Program-made: the position numbers and the translations under genes
Assembly (NCBI GenBank): GCA_964520785.1
Contig: CAZFQG010000036.1
Coordinates: forward strand, 1 to 38,384
DNA length: 38,384 nt
Origin: CAZFQG01 sp964520785
GTDB lineage: Bacteria > Planctomycetota > Planctomycetia > Pirellulales > Thermoguttaceae
Direction of reading: 5' to 3'
Notes under the pieces: model-generated
Database searches by the model: none
The model's input: only the letters and a program-made list of their open reading frames with translations
Told to the model about the DNA's origin: nothing
Shown here: positions 1 through 9,000 of the stretch, one piece after another
Layout: every line of letters starts with the position of its first letter
Position numbering within the stretch: position 1 is the stretch's first letter

Positions 1-185
1 ATCATGACGGCGTTGGTCGCCTTGGGTAGTTTTTTTACCAGGTCGCGGAAGGTCGGTTCCGCCGACCCGCGGCCGGTGAAAAACGCCAGGGTGATCAGCA
101 CCGCGAACACGAACGTGGTTCGAGAGAGGGGGCGGCTCGCGTGGAAGCCGCGGCCGGCGGGGGCTCGATCAAGGAACGGTCTCAT
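1..185 (-). CDS. Exported hypothetical protein, N-terminal part only
   Basis: Reading on the minus strand from an ATG at 183-185 gives about 61 codons without a stop before the window edge. The product begins MRPFLDRAPAGRG, has a hydrophobic stretch (FVFAVLITLAFF) near residues 29-40 and then FTGRGSAEPTFRDLVKKLP, which reads as a signal peptide with a cleavage site after SA. Planctomycete exported proteins of unknown function often begin their mature part with a similar 'FRDLVKxxP..AN' phrase, so this is probably one of them; that is recollection, not a search. The body lies outside the window, so no function can be assigned. No convincing promoter was found upstream. Confidence 0.6.
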   Translation of the reverse strand, partial: MRPFLDRAPAGRGFHASRPLSRTTFVFAVLITLAFFTGRGSAEPTFRDLVKKLPKATNAVM

Positions 186-627
186 CGATTGATCTCCAAG
201 TCTTTCGGATAGAAGAACGACGTCAAAAGAAACCACATCCCACCCGGTACGGTTCATGGCTGGGTATGCATCTACGAATCTCACGAACGCGCCGATCCGT
301 TCTCGTAAAGCGTAAAGTAACGGAATATACACCAACGCGGGAAAGTATAGGTTTTGCGGGTTGCTAAGTCAATGGGCGCAGCGAAACGGCCGGCACCCCT
401 CGCCATGGGGGATAGCCGGTTTCTTCGTGGCCTGATGAAGCGAAACAAACCTCGCGTCAACTACCGGCGGACACGCGGGACGGAGGTTCGCGAAGTCCCG
501 GCGAAAGAGCCTACGAATGTCTATGTTGGTTCATTTTCGCAGCCTGGGTTAACTCCGTACGCCGACGCGTTCCTCGGCAACGGCCGGACGGCGCATGGAG
601 TTGCTCGCGCCCCTCGCTGGGGCCTTT
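186..627. other. Intergenic region, no gene recognised
   Basis: This stretch separates the minus-strand partial gene from the end of the propeller gene. The plus-strand frame open at 354-671 has no protein-like composition and overlaps the propeller gene, so I do not call it. The only structure I see is a hairpin at 609-623 (GCCCC, loop TCGCT, GGGGC) directly behind the stop codon of the propeller gene. A four-T tract follows it on the plus strand only, so it is at best a weak terminator for the minus-strand gene. Confidence 0.5.
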
Positions 628-1986
628 TCACGGCTCGACGATGCAATAGAGATGTTTACTTCCGCGGATGAACAGTTCCCGATCGACCAGGGCGAAGGAC
701 GCGTCGACCCCGTCATCCAATCTATTCGTGGCGAGGATGCTCAGTTCTCGGCCGTGTTGAAGCACGAGCGTCGTGCCGCCGCGGTCGGTGAGGTAGATTC
801 GCCCCTGTGCGATCACCGGAGAGGCATATATCTCTCGCAGTCGCGGCAATCGCTCCGGGCCGAAGACGACCTCGCCCGTCTTTGCGTCGAGGCAGGAGAG
901 GATTGAGGTAAGCCCTTTCACGTGATAGAGCAGACCTCCATACAGGAGAGGCGAAGAGACATACGCCCCGGAATCGTCGCGATGCCACGCGACCTGCGCC
1001 GTGCCGGTAATGTCGCCTTGGGCCGTAAGCGGCATCGCCGAGATGGCATAGCCCTGACGTCCGGTCGTGCAGTAGACCAGTTCGTCGCACGCGACGGGGC
1101 ATGCGACCGGGTTGAGCGCCTGGCCGCCGCACTCCCAGATCAGCCGCCCGTCCTCGGGGTCGTAGCTTCGCACCCGCGTCGTACCGTGCAAGATCACCTG
1201 TGTCTTGCCGCCGGCGTGGACGACCAGAGGCGTTGACCAGGTGGTCGGCTCATCACGGTCGACCACCCAGAGCGTCTCACCGGTTTTGCGGTCCAGGGCG
1301 ACGACGGACGACTGGTCCTCCTGGTCCCACGGAACGATCAGCTTTTCGCCACACAGCACGGGCGAGCTTCCTTCCCCGAAGGCGTTGCGAATGCGCAGCT
1401 CACCCAAGTCGCGTTTCCATTTGAGGACGCCCTCCATGTCGTAGCAGTAGAAGCCGCGCGAACCGAAGGTCACGTAGAGGTACTCCCCGTCCGTGCTTGG
1501 CGACCCTGACGCGAACGTACCGGTGGAATGGTGACCCTCGTGTGGGACTTCCTCGGTTGCGACCCGCTTCCAAAGCTCCTTGCCGGTGTCGCGGTCGCAA
1601 CACAGTACGGTGAAGCGGTAGTAGTGGCGCGGAACGCTCGATCGAAATCGGCGCCGGCGACCGTCTTCGCGCGGAGAAGTTCCCGCCTCCGTCGCGGCCC
1701 CCTCGACCGCCTCCACCTCGCGGTCCGTTCGCACCGCCGTGACGACGAAAACGCGGTCATTCCAGACGATCGGCGTCGCGCTTCCCTCACCCGGGATTTC
1801 CACCTTCCATTTGATATTCTCCGTCTCACCCCATTGCACGGGGGGATCCGCCATCGGCGCCGTGCCGTTCGCATTCGGCCCGCGCCACTGGTGCCAATTC
1901 CGGACGAGGCTTGTTTCCAAATCGGCCGCAAGGACGCCAGTCGCCAGAAACCAAATAATCGCGAAGAAAAAGACTGAATGTTTCAC
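628..1986 (-). CDS. Secreted PQQ-like beta-propeller repeat protein
   Basis: The 452-residue product has a signal peptide (MKHSVFFFAIIWFLATGVLA) and then the WHQWRGPNANGTA phrase typical of planctomycete PQQ-binding-like propeller proteins. Blade motifs recur: ITALD-like strands, FVVTAVRTD, LLCCDRDTGKELWK-type (here VLCCDRDTGKELWKR near residue 128), VVALDRKTGETLW near 230, LSCLDAKTGEVVF near 365, and YLTDRGGTTLVL near 400. The fold is an eight-bladed WD/PQQ-like propeller related to BamB and quinoprotein dehydrogenases. No dehydrogenase catalytic region is visible, so it is probably a periplasmic binding or scaffold protein. The start is a GTG at 1986 with AGGA about seven bases upstream. 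It is transcribed away from the sigma-factor gene, from a shared upstream region. Confidence 0.85.
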   Translation of the reverse strand: MKHSVFFFAIIWFLATGVLAADLETSLVRNWHQWRGPNANGTAPMADPPVQWGETENIKWKVEIPGEGSATPIVWNDRVFVVTAVRTDREVEAVEGAATEAGTSPREDGRRRRFRSSVPRHYYRFTVLCCDRDTGKELWKRVATEEVPHEGHHSTGTFASGSPSTDGEYLYVTFGSRGFYCYDMEGVLKWKRDLGELRIRNAFGEGSSPVLCGEKLIVPWDQEDQSSVVALDRKTGETLWVVDRDEPTTWSTPLVVHAGGKTQVILHGTTRVRSYDPEDGRLIWECGGQALNPVACPVACDELVYCTTGRQGYAISAMPLTAQGDITGTAQVAWHRDDSGAYVSSPLLYGGLLYHVKGLTSILSCLDAKTGEVVFGPERLPRLREIYASPVIAQGRIYLTDRGGTTLVLQHGRELSILATNRLDDGVDASFALVDRELFIRGSKHLYCIVEP

Positions 1987-2431
1987 CGTTGTCCTCGCTT
2001 TTAGGGGGTCGATCTCGTATTATTCGCGTGGATGACGTGAGATCGTAGGCATTCTTTCGCCGCGAAAAACAGTACTCGATCGCTCAATCACCACAAAGGC
2101 GCAGCCCTATGTTAGCCGACCCGGTTTGCGCGTGTCAACAACCGGCTCCGGGGCGCAAAGGCGGACGGCGATCCGCGTACCAGACAATGCGGAAAACCAA
2201 CCTTAAATGGACCCAATATCGAACCACCGACTTCGAATGAGCTAACAGACTCCGCAAATGCCACCCGTTTGCGCATCCAGCCCCCGATTGCGTGGGTATA
2301 CACAAACAAGGGACATGCGAAAGAACTCGGTCGTCGCTGTCTCGCCGTCGTTTCGCCCCCACCTTCCTTGGGATACGCCGTCTACCCGGCCGAAGCCGAA
2401 TAGAAGTGCGCCGGGCGGTTTGAAGAGCTGC

Positions 2432-2486
2432 GACGAAAGCGGAGGGGACGATAATCCCCTCGCATGGGCCGATTGCCGCTTTCGTC
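2432..2486. repeat. Nested inverted repeat abutting the sigma-factor promoter
   Basis: An outer pair of perfect 11-bp arms, GACGAAAGCGG at 2432-2442 and CCGCTTTCGTC at 2476-2486, encloses a perfect 6-bp hairpin, GAGGGG at 2442-2447 and CCCCTC at 2456-2461. The right outer arm ends one base before the proposed -35 box at 2487. The position suits an operator or activator site for the sigma-factor promoter. It lies upstream of the predicted transcript, so it would act as DNA rather than as an RNA leader. Confidence 0.6.
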
Positions 2487-2515
2487 TTGCTTCGGAAACG
2501 GGAATTTCATATAAT
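2487..2515 (+). promoter_or_regulatory. Sigma-70-type promoter of the sigma-factor gene
   Basis: TTGCTT at 2487-2492 and a consensus TATAAT at 2510-2515 are separated by 17 bp. The predicted start of transcription, near 2522, gives a leader of about 72 bases before the GTG start at 2595. The -10 box is perfect and the -35 box matches three of six positions. Confidence 0.55.
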
Positions 2516-2594
2516 AGAGTGCGAACGGGCAAGGCAACCCGAGTTGCTGGCGGGGGTTTCCAGTCGAATTTAACCAACATGAGGGGGGTGAACA

Positions 2595-3164
2595 GTGCCG
2601 CTTCTCGAAATTGACCGGCGACTCCTGGAACGTTGCATCGAGCGAAAACCGGGAGCGTGGGAGGACTTCGTCAACCGCTTTCTCGGGTTGATTATTCACG
2701 TTGTCAACCACTCCGTTCAGTCACGTAATTTAACGATATCCCCTGAAGACCGGGATGATCTTTGCGCAGAGTTTTTTTTGCGCATTCTTCACAACGACTT
2801 TGCCATCTTGCGCCGCTTTCGTGGACAGAGCAGTTTGGCAACCTATTTGACCGTCGTCGCCAGGCGAATCGTCGTGCGCGAACTCGTTTCGCGATTCGCG
2901 AAAGGTCAGGCCGTTCATATGGACACAGAGGGATTCGTGGACGAACATAAGCCCTCGCAATGGTTGGAGGATCGCGAGGAAGTGAGCCGTCTTCTGGAGG
3001 AACTCAGCGAGAAAGATGCCGAGGCGGTACGGCTTTTTTACTTTGAAGGTCGATCATATAGCGAAATCGCATCCGCGATCCAGGTCCCGGAGAACAGTAT
3101 CGGGCCCATTCTGAGCCGCGCCCGAGAAAAGATGCGGCACCTTGCGCTTCAAGAGCGGACCTAA
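2595..3164 (+). CDS. RNA polymerase sigma factor, ECF-like sigma-70 family
   Basis: The 189-residue product has the two-domain layout of group 4 sigma factors. Region 2 lies at about residues 25-95, with a core-binding helix (EDRDDLCAEFFLRIL) and a DNA-melting part (FRGQSSLATYLTVVARRIV). Region 4 lies at about 125-185, with the helix-turn-helix RSYSEIASAIQVPENSIG followed by ILSRAREKMR. No anti-sigma factor is visible nearby; instead the next gene is a membrane HEAT-like protein, a pairing I recall from other planctomycetes. The GTG start at 2595 is preceded by a strong Shine-Dalgarno GAGGGGGG at 2581-2588. Its own promoter carries a large inverted repeat, which suggests control of sigma synthesis. 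Confidence 0.88.
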   Translation: MPLLEIDRRLLERCIERKPGAWEDFVNRFLGLIIHVVNHSVQSRNLTISPEDRDDLCAEFFLRILHNDFAILRRFRGQSSLATYLTVVARRIVVRELVSRFAKGQAVHMDTEGFVDEHKPSQWLEDREEVSRLLEELSEKDAEAVRLFYFEGRSYSEIASAIQVPENSIGPILSRAREKMRHLALQERT

Positions 3165-3257
3165 GATCGAGTTCCGGGAAGGCCTCCACTCGCGACTGTC
3201 TATCACATTGCTCTTGCACCTTTTCTTCAAATTCCAGAGAATAAGTGACCATAAAGT

Positions 3258-3266
3258 TGCTATAAT
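3258..3266 (+). promoter_or_regulatory. Extended -10 promoter upstream of the HEAT-like gene
   Basis: TGCTATAAT at 3258-3266 fits the extended -10 form TGnTATAAT. No -35 box is found at the right distance, as is common for this promoter class. The predicted start near 3273 would leave a leader of about 26 bases before the ATG at 3299. This implies that the HEAT-like gene and the symporter behind it can be transcribed separately from the sigma gene. Confidence 0.45.
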
Positions 3267-3298
3267 TCTTTTTTCTGGAATTTTTTAGAATTTCCTGA

Positions 3299-4582
3299 AT
3301 GCATGTCCGAGTCGGCTATGTCGCGTTCTCCTTCGCTCTTGCGGCGATTCTGGCGGGAGTCATCCTTTGGGCTCGCGAACCTCTTTTGGATTACCATGCG
3401 CGGCGACTGGCGCGCGCCCTCCCGGCCGCCCCGGATGTTCAGGTCGAACCTACCCTCCGGAGAATCGCGCATCTCGGACGCCCCGGGTTTCGTGCGTTGC
3501 TGCGGCAGATGGAGTCCCCACGCGAGATCGTCGCGCAAACCGCGACGGAACTCGTGATCACGTTGGCCGAAGAATGGGAGAGCGGTTCGCCGCGGCAAGC
3601 GGATGCCTTACTGGCCGATCTGATGGTTCACCTTGCGAACCGTCGTGATTCCTATCCCCCTTCGATACGAGGCGCGTCGAAAACCTTGGCTCTGCGGGTT
3701 CTGAAGAGACCGATGCTGTATGCCGGACGTCCCCGAGTGGAGGTCTTCGCCGCGTGCGAGCGTCTTCTTCAAGGTCCGCCACGGTTCGATGCCGGTCGGA
3801 CATTGGAGTTTGATAAGAACATTGATCCGCCGGTATTCGGAAGACCCGTTCCGACGGAACAAGATGAGCAGGTCGCAGAAAACCCTGGCGTCCGGCAGGC
3901 CGCGGACTGGCGGGACGGCGTCGTCGAAAGCGTGGCATCGCTCCCGGGTGGCGGACTGGATCGCTTGCCCCAGTTGGACCGCCCCGCGTCGATTGGCTCG
4001 GGGTTTAATCAAGATCACACGGAAGGAGGAGGGCTTCCGGAGTTACTTCCCCCCAACCGTGGTGCCACCGTTCTGCCCGTCCGGAATTCGAGGACCGAGA
4101 AGGAATGCTCCCCCCAGGCGGCGGAGAACGAGAATTCGAGCGGTGTTCGCGGTTTGTCGGCGGTGGAAAAGTCGTTGACTCCGGCGAAACCTCCTGAAAC
4201 GGCTTTGGCGACCGGCTTAGCGAAGCCCCGCCTTTATGAAGTGATGCGAAGTTACGCGACCGGCTCGGGCGAGGAGGCAGCGGAGGCGGAACGTCGCCTA
4301 GTCGAATGCGGCTTCAGGTCGATCCACCTCCGATTGACGAAGAGGCTTTTTCACGAGGACTTCGAGATCCGCCGCACTTTGGCTCGCGTCTTGCCGGACG
4401 TTCCGGGGGTTCGCGCCGAGACCTGGTTGTTGTATCTTTGTCACGACAAGGAACCGATCGTTCGCGAGACGGCCATGGGAATGCTTCTCACGTTGGACAA
4501 TCCCAAGGTGATCCGCGAGGCCCAACGAATTGTCGCCGGCGCAACGAACCACGATGACTACCTCCAACAAGAGCCTTATTGA
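3299..4582 (+). CDS. Membrane-anchored HEAT-repeat-like protein
   Basis: The 427-residue product starts with an uncleaved-looking membrane segment (YVAFSFALAAILAGVILWA, about residues 7-25). Helical repeats follow at about residues 40-160 (RRIAHLGRPGFRALLRQM, REIVAQTATELVITLAEE), then a Pro/Gly-rich, poorly ordered stretch at about 175-300, and a second helical-repeat block at about 310-420 (RRTLARVLPDVPG, VRETAMGMLLTLDN). HEAT-type repeats bind other proteins, so this is probably a scaffold facing away from its N-terminal anchor. It follows the sigma gene by 134 bp on the same strand, and a sigma-plus-HEAT pair is a recurring planctomycete arrangement as I remember it; a role in controlling that sigma factor is inference. 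Its end overlaps the next gene by 29 bp. No clear ribosome-binding site precedes the ATG. Confidence 0.7.
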   Translation: MHVRVGYVAFSFALAAILAGVILWAREPLLDYHARRLARALPAAPDVQVEPTLRRIAHLGRPGFRALLRQMESPREIVAQTATELVITLAEEWESGSPRQADALLADLMVHLANRRDSYPPSIRGASKTLALRVLKRPMLYAGRPRVEVFAACERLLQGPPRFDAGRTLEFDKNIDPPVFGRPVPTEQDEQVAENPGVRQAADWRDGVVESVASLPGGGLDRLPQLDRPASIGSGFNQDHTEGGGLPELLPPNRGATVLPVRNSRTEKECSPQAAENENSSGVRGLSAVEKSLTPAKPPETALATGLAKPRLYEVMRSYATGSGEEAAEAERRLVECGFRSIHLRLTKRLFHEDFEIRRTLARVLPDVPGVRAETWLLYLCHDKEPIVRETAMGMLLTLDNPKVIREAQRIVAGATNHDDYLQQEPY

Positions 4583-6020
4583 GCTTCTCCTCATTCTTAC
4601 CGGTGCGGGTCTTGGCATCCTGGTCGGACTTCTGTTCGGGCACGACATGTGGCTTGCTTCGGGAGGACCGTCCGCGAGACTTGATATTCTATCGCGGACG
4701 CTGGAGCAGAAGGCGGAGGCGATCGACGCCGCGCTGGCGGAGGAGGACGTCCGGGAAGCACGGCGACTCGAGGAACACCTCCCGAAAATTCGCGCCGAGC
4801 GGAAACGAGTGGAAAACCTCGCCGCGGAGACCGCGACGAAAAACCTGGGCGGCTATCTCGCGGCGTGGCAGGTCATCCGAATTCTGGGCGACGTGTTTCT
4901 CCGCGCACTCATGCTCGTGGTGATTCCCCTGGTTTTCACCAGTATCGTGACCGGCGTTACCTCGCTGGGTGACATGCGGACGCTCGGTCGGTTCGGGGGC
5001 TGGACGCTTTTCTATTACTTGAGTACCAGCGGTGTCGCGGTGATCATCGGGATCGTATTGGTCCAATCGATCGGCCCGGGCAGGAATTCGGACGATACCT
5101 TCGCGTACGTCGATCCTACGATCGTCGAAAAGGGGGATCGAACCGTTACCGACACCCTATTGGAAGTCGTAACCGGTGATCCGGACGAACCGGGAAGCGG
5201 GATGATTCCGAAGAACCTTTTTCGTGCCGCCTCCGAGGGGAACGTTCTTGCCCTCATTCTATTCGCCATCGCGCTGGGCGCGTCGCTGACGTTGGTGGGC
5301 GAAGTGGGCGAAACGGCGGTCCGTTTCTTTCTGTCTCTCAACGAGGCCGTTTTGCGGATCGTTCGCTGGATCATCGCGATTGCCCCTTTGGGTATCTTCG
5401 GCTTGATCGCCTCGAAGATCGCCGAGGTCGGCGGGGCGGCCGGATTCGGCGAAGAAGTCACCCGGCTTGCGTGGCTGGTCGGCACGACGACGCTGGGTCT
5501 CTTCATCCATGCCGTCTTCTTGTGCATCGTGCTGATCGTGGTCGGACGGCGCAACCCGTTCACGTACATCTACCAGTTGACGCGAGCGCTCGTCACGGCG
5601 ATGAGCACCGACAGTTCCTCCGCGACGTTGCCGGTGACGATTGAATGCGTGGAAGAGGCGGGAGTATCGAAGGAATCGGCCGGATTCGTTCTTCCTCTCG
5701 GCGCGACGATGAACATGGACGGTACGGCCCTCTACGAGGCGGTCGTCGCGATCTTCATCGCCCAGTCGCTCGGGATCGCGTTGGGACCCGGCGCGATGGT
5801 CATCATATTTCTCACCGCCACCCTCGCGGCCATCGGGGCCCCGGGAATTCCCAGCGCCGGATTAGTGACGTTGATCATCGTATTGACCGCCGTGGGGCTT
5901 CCCGCCAGTGGCATCGGCACCATCCTGGCAATCGACTGGTTCCTTGACCGCGAGCGGACGACGCTGAACGTCTTCGGCGACGCGGTCGGCGCCGCTTGCA
6001 TTGACCGGCTCAGGCGATAA
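4554..6020 (+). CDS. Dicarboxylate/amino acid:cation symporter (DAACS family)
   Basis: From the ATG at 4554 the protein is 488 residues. It belongs to the DAACS/SLC1 fold (GltP, DctA), which moves glutamate, aspartate or C4-dicarboxylates into the cell with Na+ or H+. Family hallmarks are the serine-rich hairpin (STDSSSATLPVT, about residue 349), the MNMDGTALY motif in TM7 (about 385), the proline/glycine-rich second hairpin (GAPGIPSAG), and TTLNVFGDAVGA at the C-terminus. It is odd in having an acidic, Glu/Arg-rich helical insert of about 75 residues (around 30-105) between the first two membrane segments. An earlier TTG at 4530 is possible, but the ATG lies nearer the first membrane helix. 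The gene overlaps the HEAT-like gene by 29 bp, suggesting translational coupling. The substrate cannot be told from sequence alone. Confidence 0.88.
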   Translation: MTTSNKSLIELLLILTGAGLGILVGLLFGHDMWLASGGPSARLDILSRTLEQKAEAIDAALAEEDVREARRLEEHLPKIRAERKRVENLAAETATKNLGGYLAAWQVIRILGDVFLRALMLVVIPLVFTSIVTGVTSLGDMRTLGRFGGWTLFYYLSTSGVAVIIGIVLVQSIGPGRNSDDTFAYVDPTIVEKGDRTVTDTLLEVVTGDPDEPGSGMIPKNLFRAASEGNVLALILFAIALGASLTLVGEVGETAVRFFLSLNEAVLRIVRWIIAIAPLGIFGLIASKIAEVGGAAGFGEEVTRLAWLVGTTTLGLFIHAVFLCIVLIVVGRRNPFTYIYQLTRALVTAMSTDSSSATLPVTIECVEEAGVSKESAGFVLPLGATMNMDGTALYEAVVAIFIAQSLGIALGPGAMVIIFLTATLAAIGAPGIPSAGLVTLIIVLTAVGLPASGIGTILAIDWFLDRERTTLNVFGDAVGAACIDRLRR

Positions 6021-9000
6021 CGTCGCCGGGTTCAAGCAGCGAAGCCGGCGGCAATTCCAATCCGGCAGCCGCACGAACGCCGCGGCGCCTCGCCCCGAGT
6101 TCTTCGAGCCAGGCCGCTTCGGCCGCCTGCCGCGGATCGAACGACCGTGCCGCCTCCGCCCAAACGACGTCCGCGGCCGCGATTCTGGCGGGGGTACTTG
6201 CCTCGCTTGCGGCGCTGGCGACGCCGCGACCCCAATTCGCGCGTACGATACCAAGATCGAGCGTCCCCACGACGCCGTCCCCGGAGGGGTCGCCGTCGAG
6301 CAGATTCCCCGGCACGACGTCCGTCCGTCCCCAGTTCGCGCGGATAATGTCCAAATCCTCGGTATCGACGAACCCGTCCGCGTTGAGGTCTCCTTCGATT
6401 CCACCGAGCCAGGGAACCTCTCCCGCCGAGCGGCCCGAAGCCGACCAGTTCGCTCCCACGTCCCCGAACAACTCCGCGGCGATCCGGTGCAGCGACTCTC
6501 CGCCCATCGGGACCGGCCACTCCACCGTGCCGCCGTACGACACGACGTCTTCGAGCGTGTAAGGAGTCGTGAAGGGGGCCTCCGGCCGACGCGGGTTGGC
6601 ACGTTCCAGAACCAGTCGGTCGCCGGAATCGCTCAGGTCGCCGAGAAACGGTCCCACTGGAACGATCGGGCGACCGACGTACGCTTGGAACTCGGCGAGC
6701 GTCTCCGAATCCATTGGATCAAAACCGGTAACGACCAGGCTTGCCCCCGGCTCGACGACCGTCGCGCCGAAGAGGTAATGAACACCCCCTCCTAAATGCC
6801 AATCGGTTAGGTCGACCGATCCCGCGGTGGGGTTGTGAATCTCGATGAACTCGAACCCGTTCTCCGAAGGGAGGTAATGGATTTCGCTTATGATTACCGG
6901 TCCGACGCGGGGCGGAGCATTCTCTGCCCCGAGGGTGACCTCGGCCGCCGGATACAGATATCCGGAGCCGTTCGGCCACCGAGCGAACGATTCACCGGAC
7001 GCGGCCGCCTTGAACGCGACGTGGTCCGCGAACCGGAACGGTTCGCCCGACGCGTCCGTCTCGATCAGCCATATCTGGCCGCCGAAGACACCGCTTAGGG
7101 AGAATCCCGTGCCGCCCTGGTTGAATTCGGCCTCGGTGAAGACGACATAACCGCCCGGTTCGATAACGGTTCCGTCCGGAACACGGAATCGGAATGGATG
7201 CTCGTCCGAATCGGTAAGAAACCAGCCGCCGATCTCGACCGCGGCACCGGCCGTGTTGTGAAGCTCGATCGCGTCGGCGCCGGAAGGGCCACCGTTGGAC
7301 AGAACCTCGTTGACGACGACGTTCTTACGGACCTCCCGCGAATACGTTCCCGGCGAGCCGAGCCACTCCGCGCTGTCCCGCCAATTCGCCGGATTCGCGT
7401 AATCGCCGTCGGGGTCGACGATTTCGAGCGACCCCCCTTGCCCATCGGCGCGCCGCGGCCATTCGCCGCCGTCATCATAGACGAAGTGATGGACCGGGCC
7501 GGGGCGGTGATCCAGCAAGAGGATCATTTCCCCCGAGTTCGAGAGGTTGCCGGAGTAGGTTCCGAGGATCGGAACACCGCTACCGTATCGTTTGACGAAC
7601 GCCTCGCGATTCGACACGACCACTACCGATTGACCCGGCGCGATGTATTTGACCCCCTCGGACGAAGCGGTGAATTCAACTCCGACCAGCAATGAATACC
7701 CCACCACCCACGCCGGAGTATCACCGGTATTCGTCAACTCGATGTACTCGAAGTCCTTCGCGCTGAACCGCGATTCCTTATCGTTTCTGGCTCCTGGCGG
7801 GTTGTACATGATCTCCGTGATCCGGACTTCCCCGGGGTCATAGGTCGCGTAAACCCGCTGAACCAGGCCGGACCAATTGGCACCGTCGAAGGCACGGGCC
7901 GTCACGACGGTCGTTTCACCGAACTGAAGAGGTGGACCGTCAAAGCTCTGCGCCGACGCGGCGATGCCGCCGGTCTGGGTTTTTCCGCCGAGCAGTTCGA
8001 GATCGAAGCTCATGTCGGACGAAGTCGGCGAGGCCTGATGGATCTCGACCGCGATCGTGTTCGTCCCGGAGATCAGCGGCGCATCCGCGATCGTGAGTAT
8101 CTCCCAGGTAGTCTCCGCCGCCCCGCTGATTACTTCGGTCGCGTACGTCGAATAATCGACGTTATAGTTCGGGAGACCCAGTCGCCCAACCTCGATTCCG
8201 TTGATATAGATGAGGGCCCCGTCGTCCCGGATCAGATTCAGCGTCAGGCCGTCGTATTTGGTCCAATCCTCGACCTCGAAGGTGGTCCGGAAATAGGTGG
8301 TCGCGTATTTCGCGGCGGCGGACGGTCCGTAACCGACCACGGTCGCCTCGTCACCGTCGCCGTAACCCAACTCGGCGGGACCCGACGCCCAACTCGAATC
8401 ATCGAAGCCCGGCATCCGCCAGGCGATCCCTTGGTCGGACCCGTCGTCGAGGTACTTCCAAACAGCCCCTTTCGAGATCAGGAGGTCGGGTTTTTCCGCG
8501 TGCCAAATACGGGGATCGGTACCATCGAGCGTGTAGTAGACGTCGTAATTCCTCCCGGAGCGGCCGGCAGAGAGCGTCAAACCGAAAGGAACGTCCATGA
8601 TCCCCTCCCTCTCGCTGAACGCCGGTGGAGGAAGGTATTGATTGTCGAGCCACGCGAAGCGATCCCTCAGCCAGTTCTTCAGATAATTGATTTCGTCGGC
8701 ATAGGTTTTCCCCACGTAGTAGTTCGGCCACAGTTTGACTCCGAGAATCTTCCACCTCTCGAAGTTCCGCTGCTGCGCCTCGTGCAGGATTCCGACGATC
8801 TCGTCGATGTCGGCCCACATGTTGGCAGTCGACAGAACGCCCTGCCGTAAATCGTTCAACCGGTCGATATACGCTTGGGTGAAGTTCGGATCGCGAAACA
8901 GCGTCGGGTAATACCGGTAACCGGCCGACGTGCTGTATGGGTAGTACCAGCCGGTCGTGTATTGCCCGCCGTTGTAGTCGGCGTTTCCCATGGAAAGATT

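Larger units (their letters stand above)
1987..2594. promoter_or_regulatory. Divergent intergenic control region, about 600 bp
   Basis: This is the gap between the divergently transcribed propeller gene (minus) and sigma-factor gene (plus). The right part holds the nested inverted repeat at 2432-2486 and a sigma-70-type promoter at 2487-2515, listed separately. In the left part (1987-2400) I find no good promoter for the propeller gene and no protein-like reading frame. The plus-strand frame 2258-2614 overlaps the sigma-factor start and has a composition unlike a protein. Confidence 0.5.

Noticed and set aside
354..671. 105-codon plus-strand frame in the left intergenic region
   Set aside because: No ribosome-binding site, basic low-quality composition, and overlap with the end of the propeller gene.
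2258..2614. 118-codon plus-strand frame before the sigma factor
   Set aside because: It covers the nested inverted repeat and the promoter and overlaps the sigma-factor start; the composition is not protein-like.
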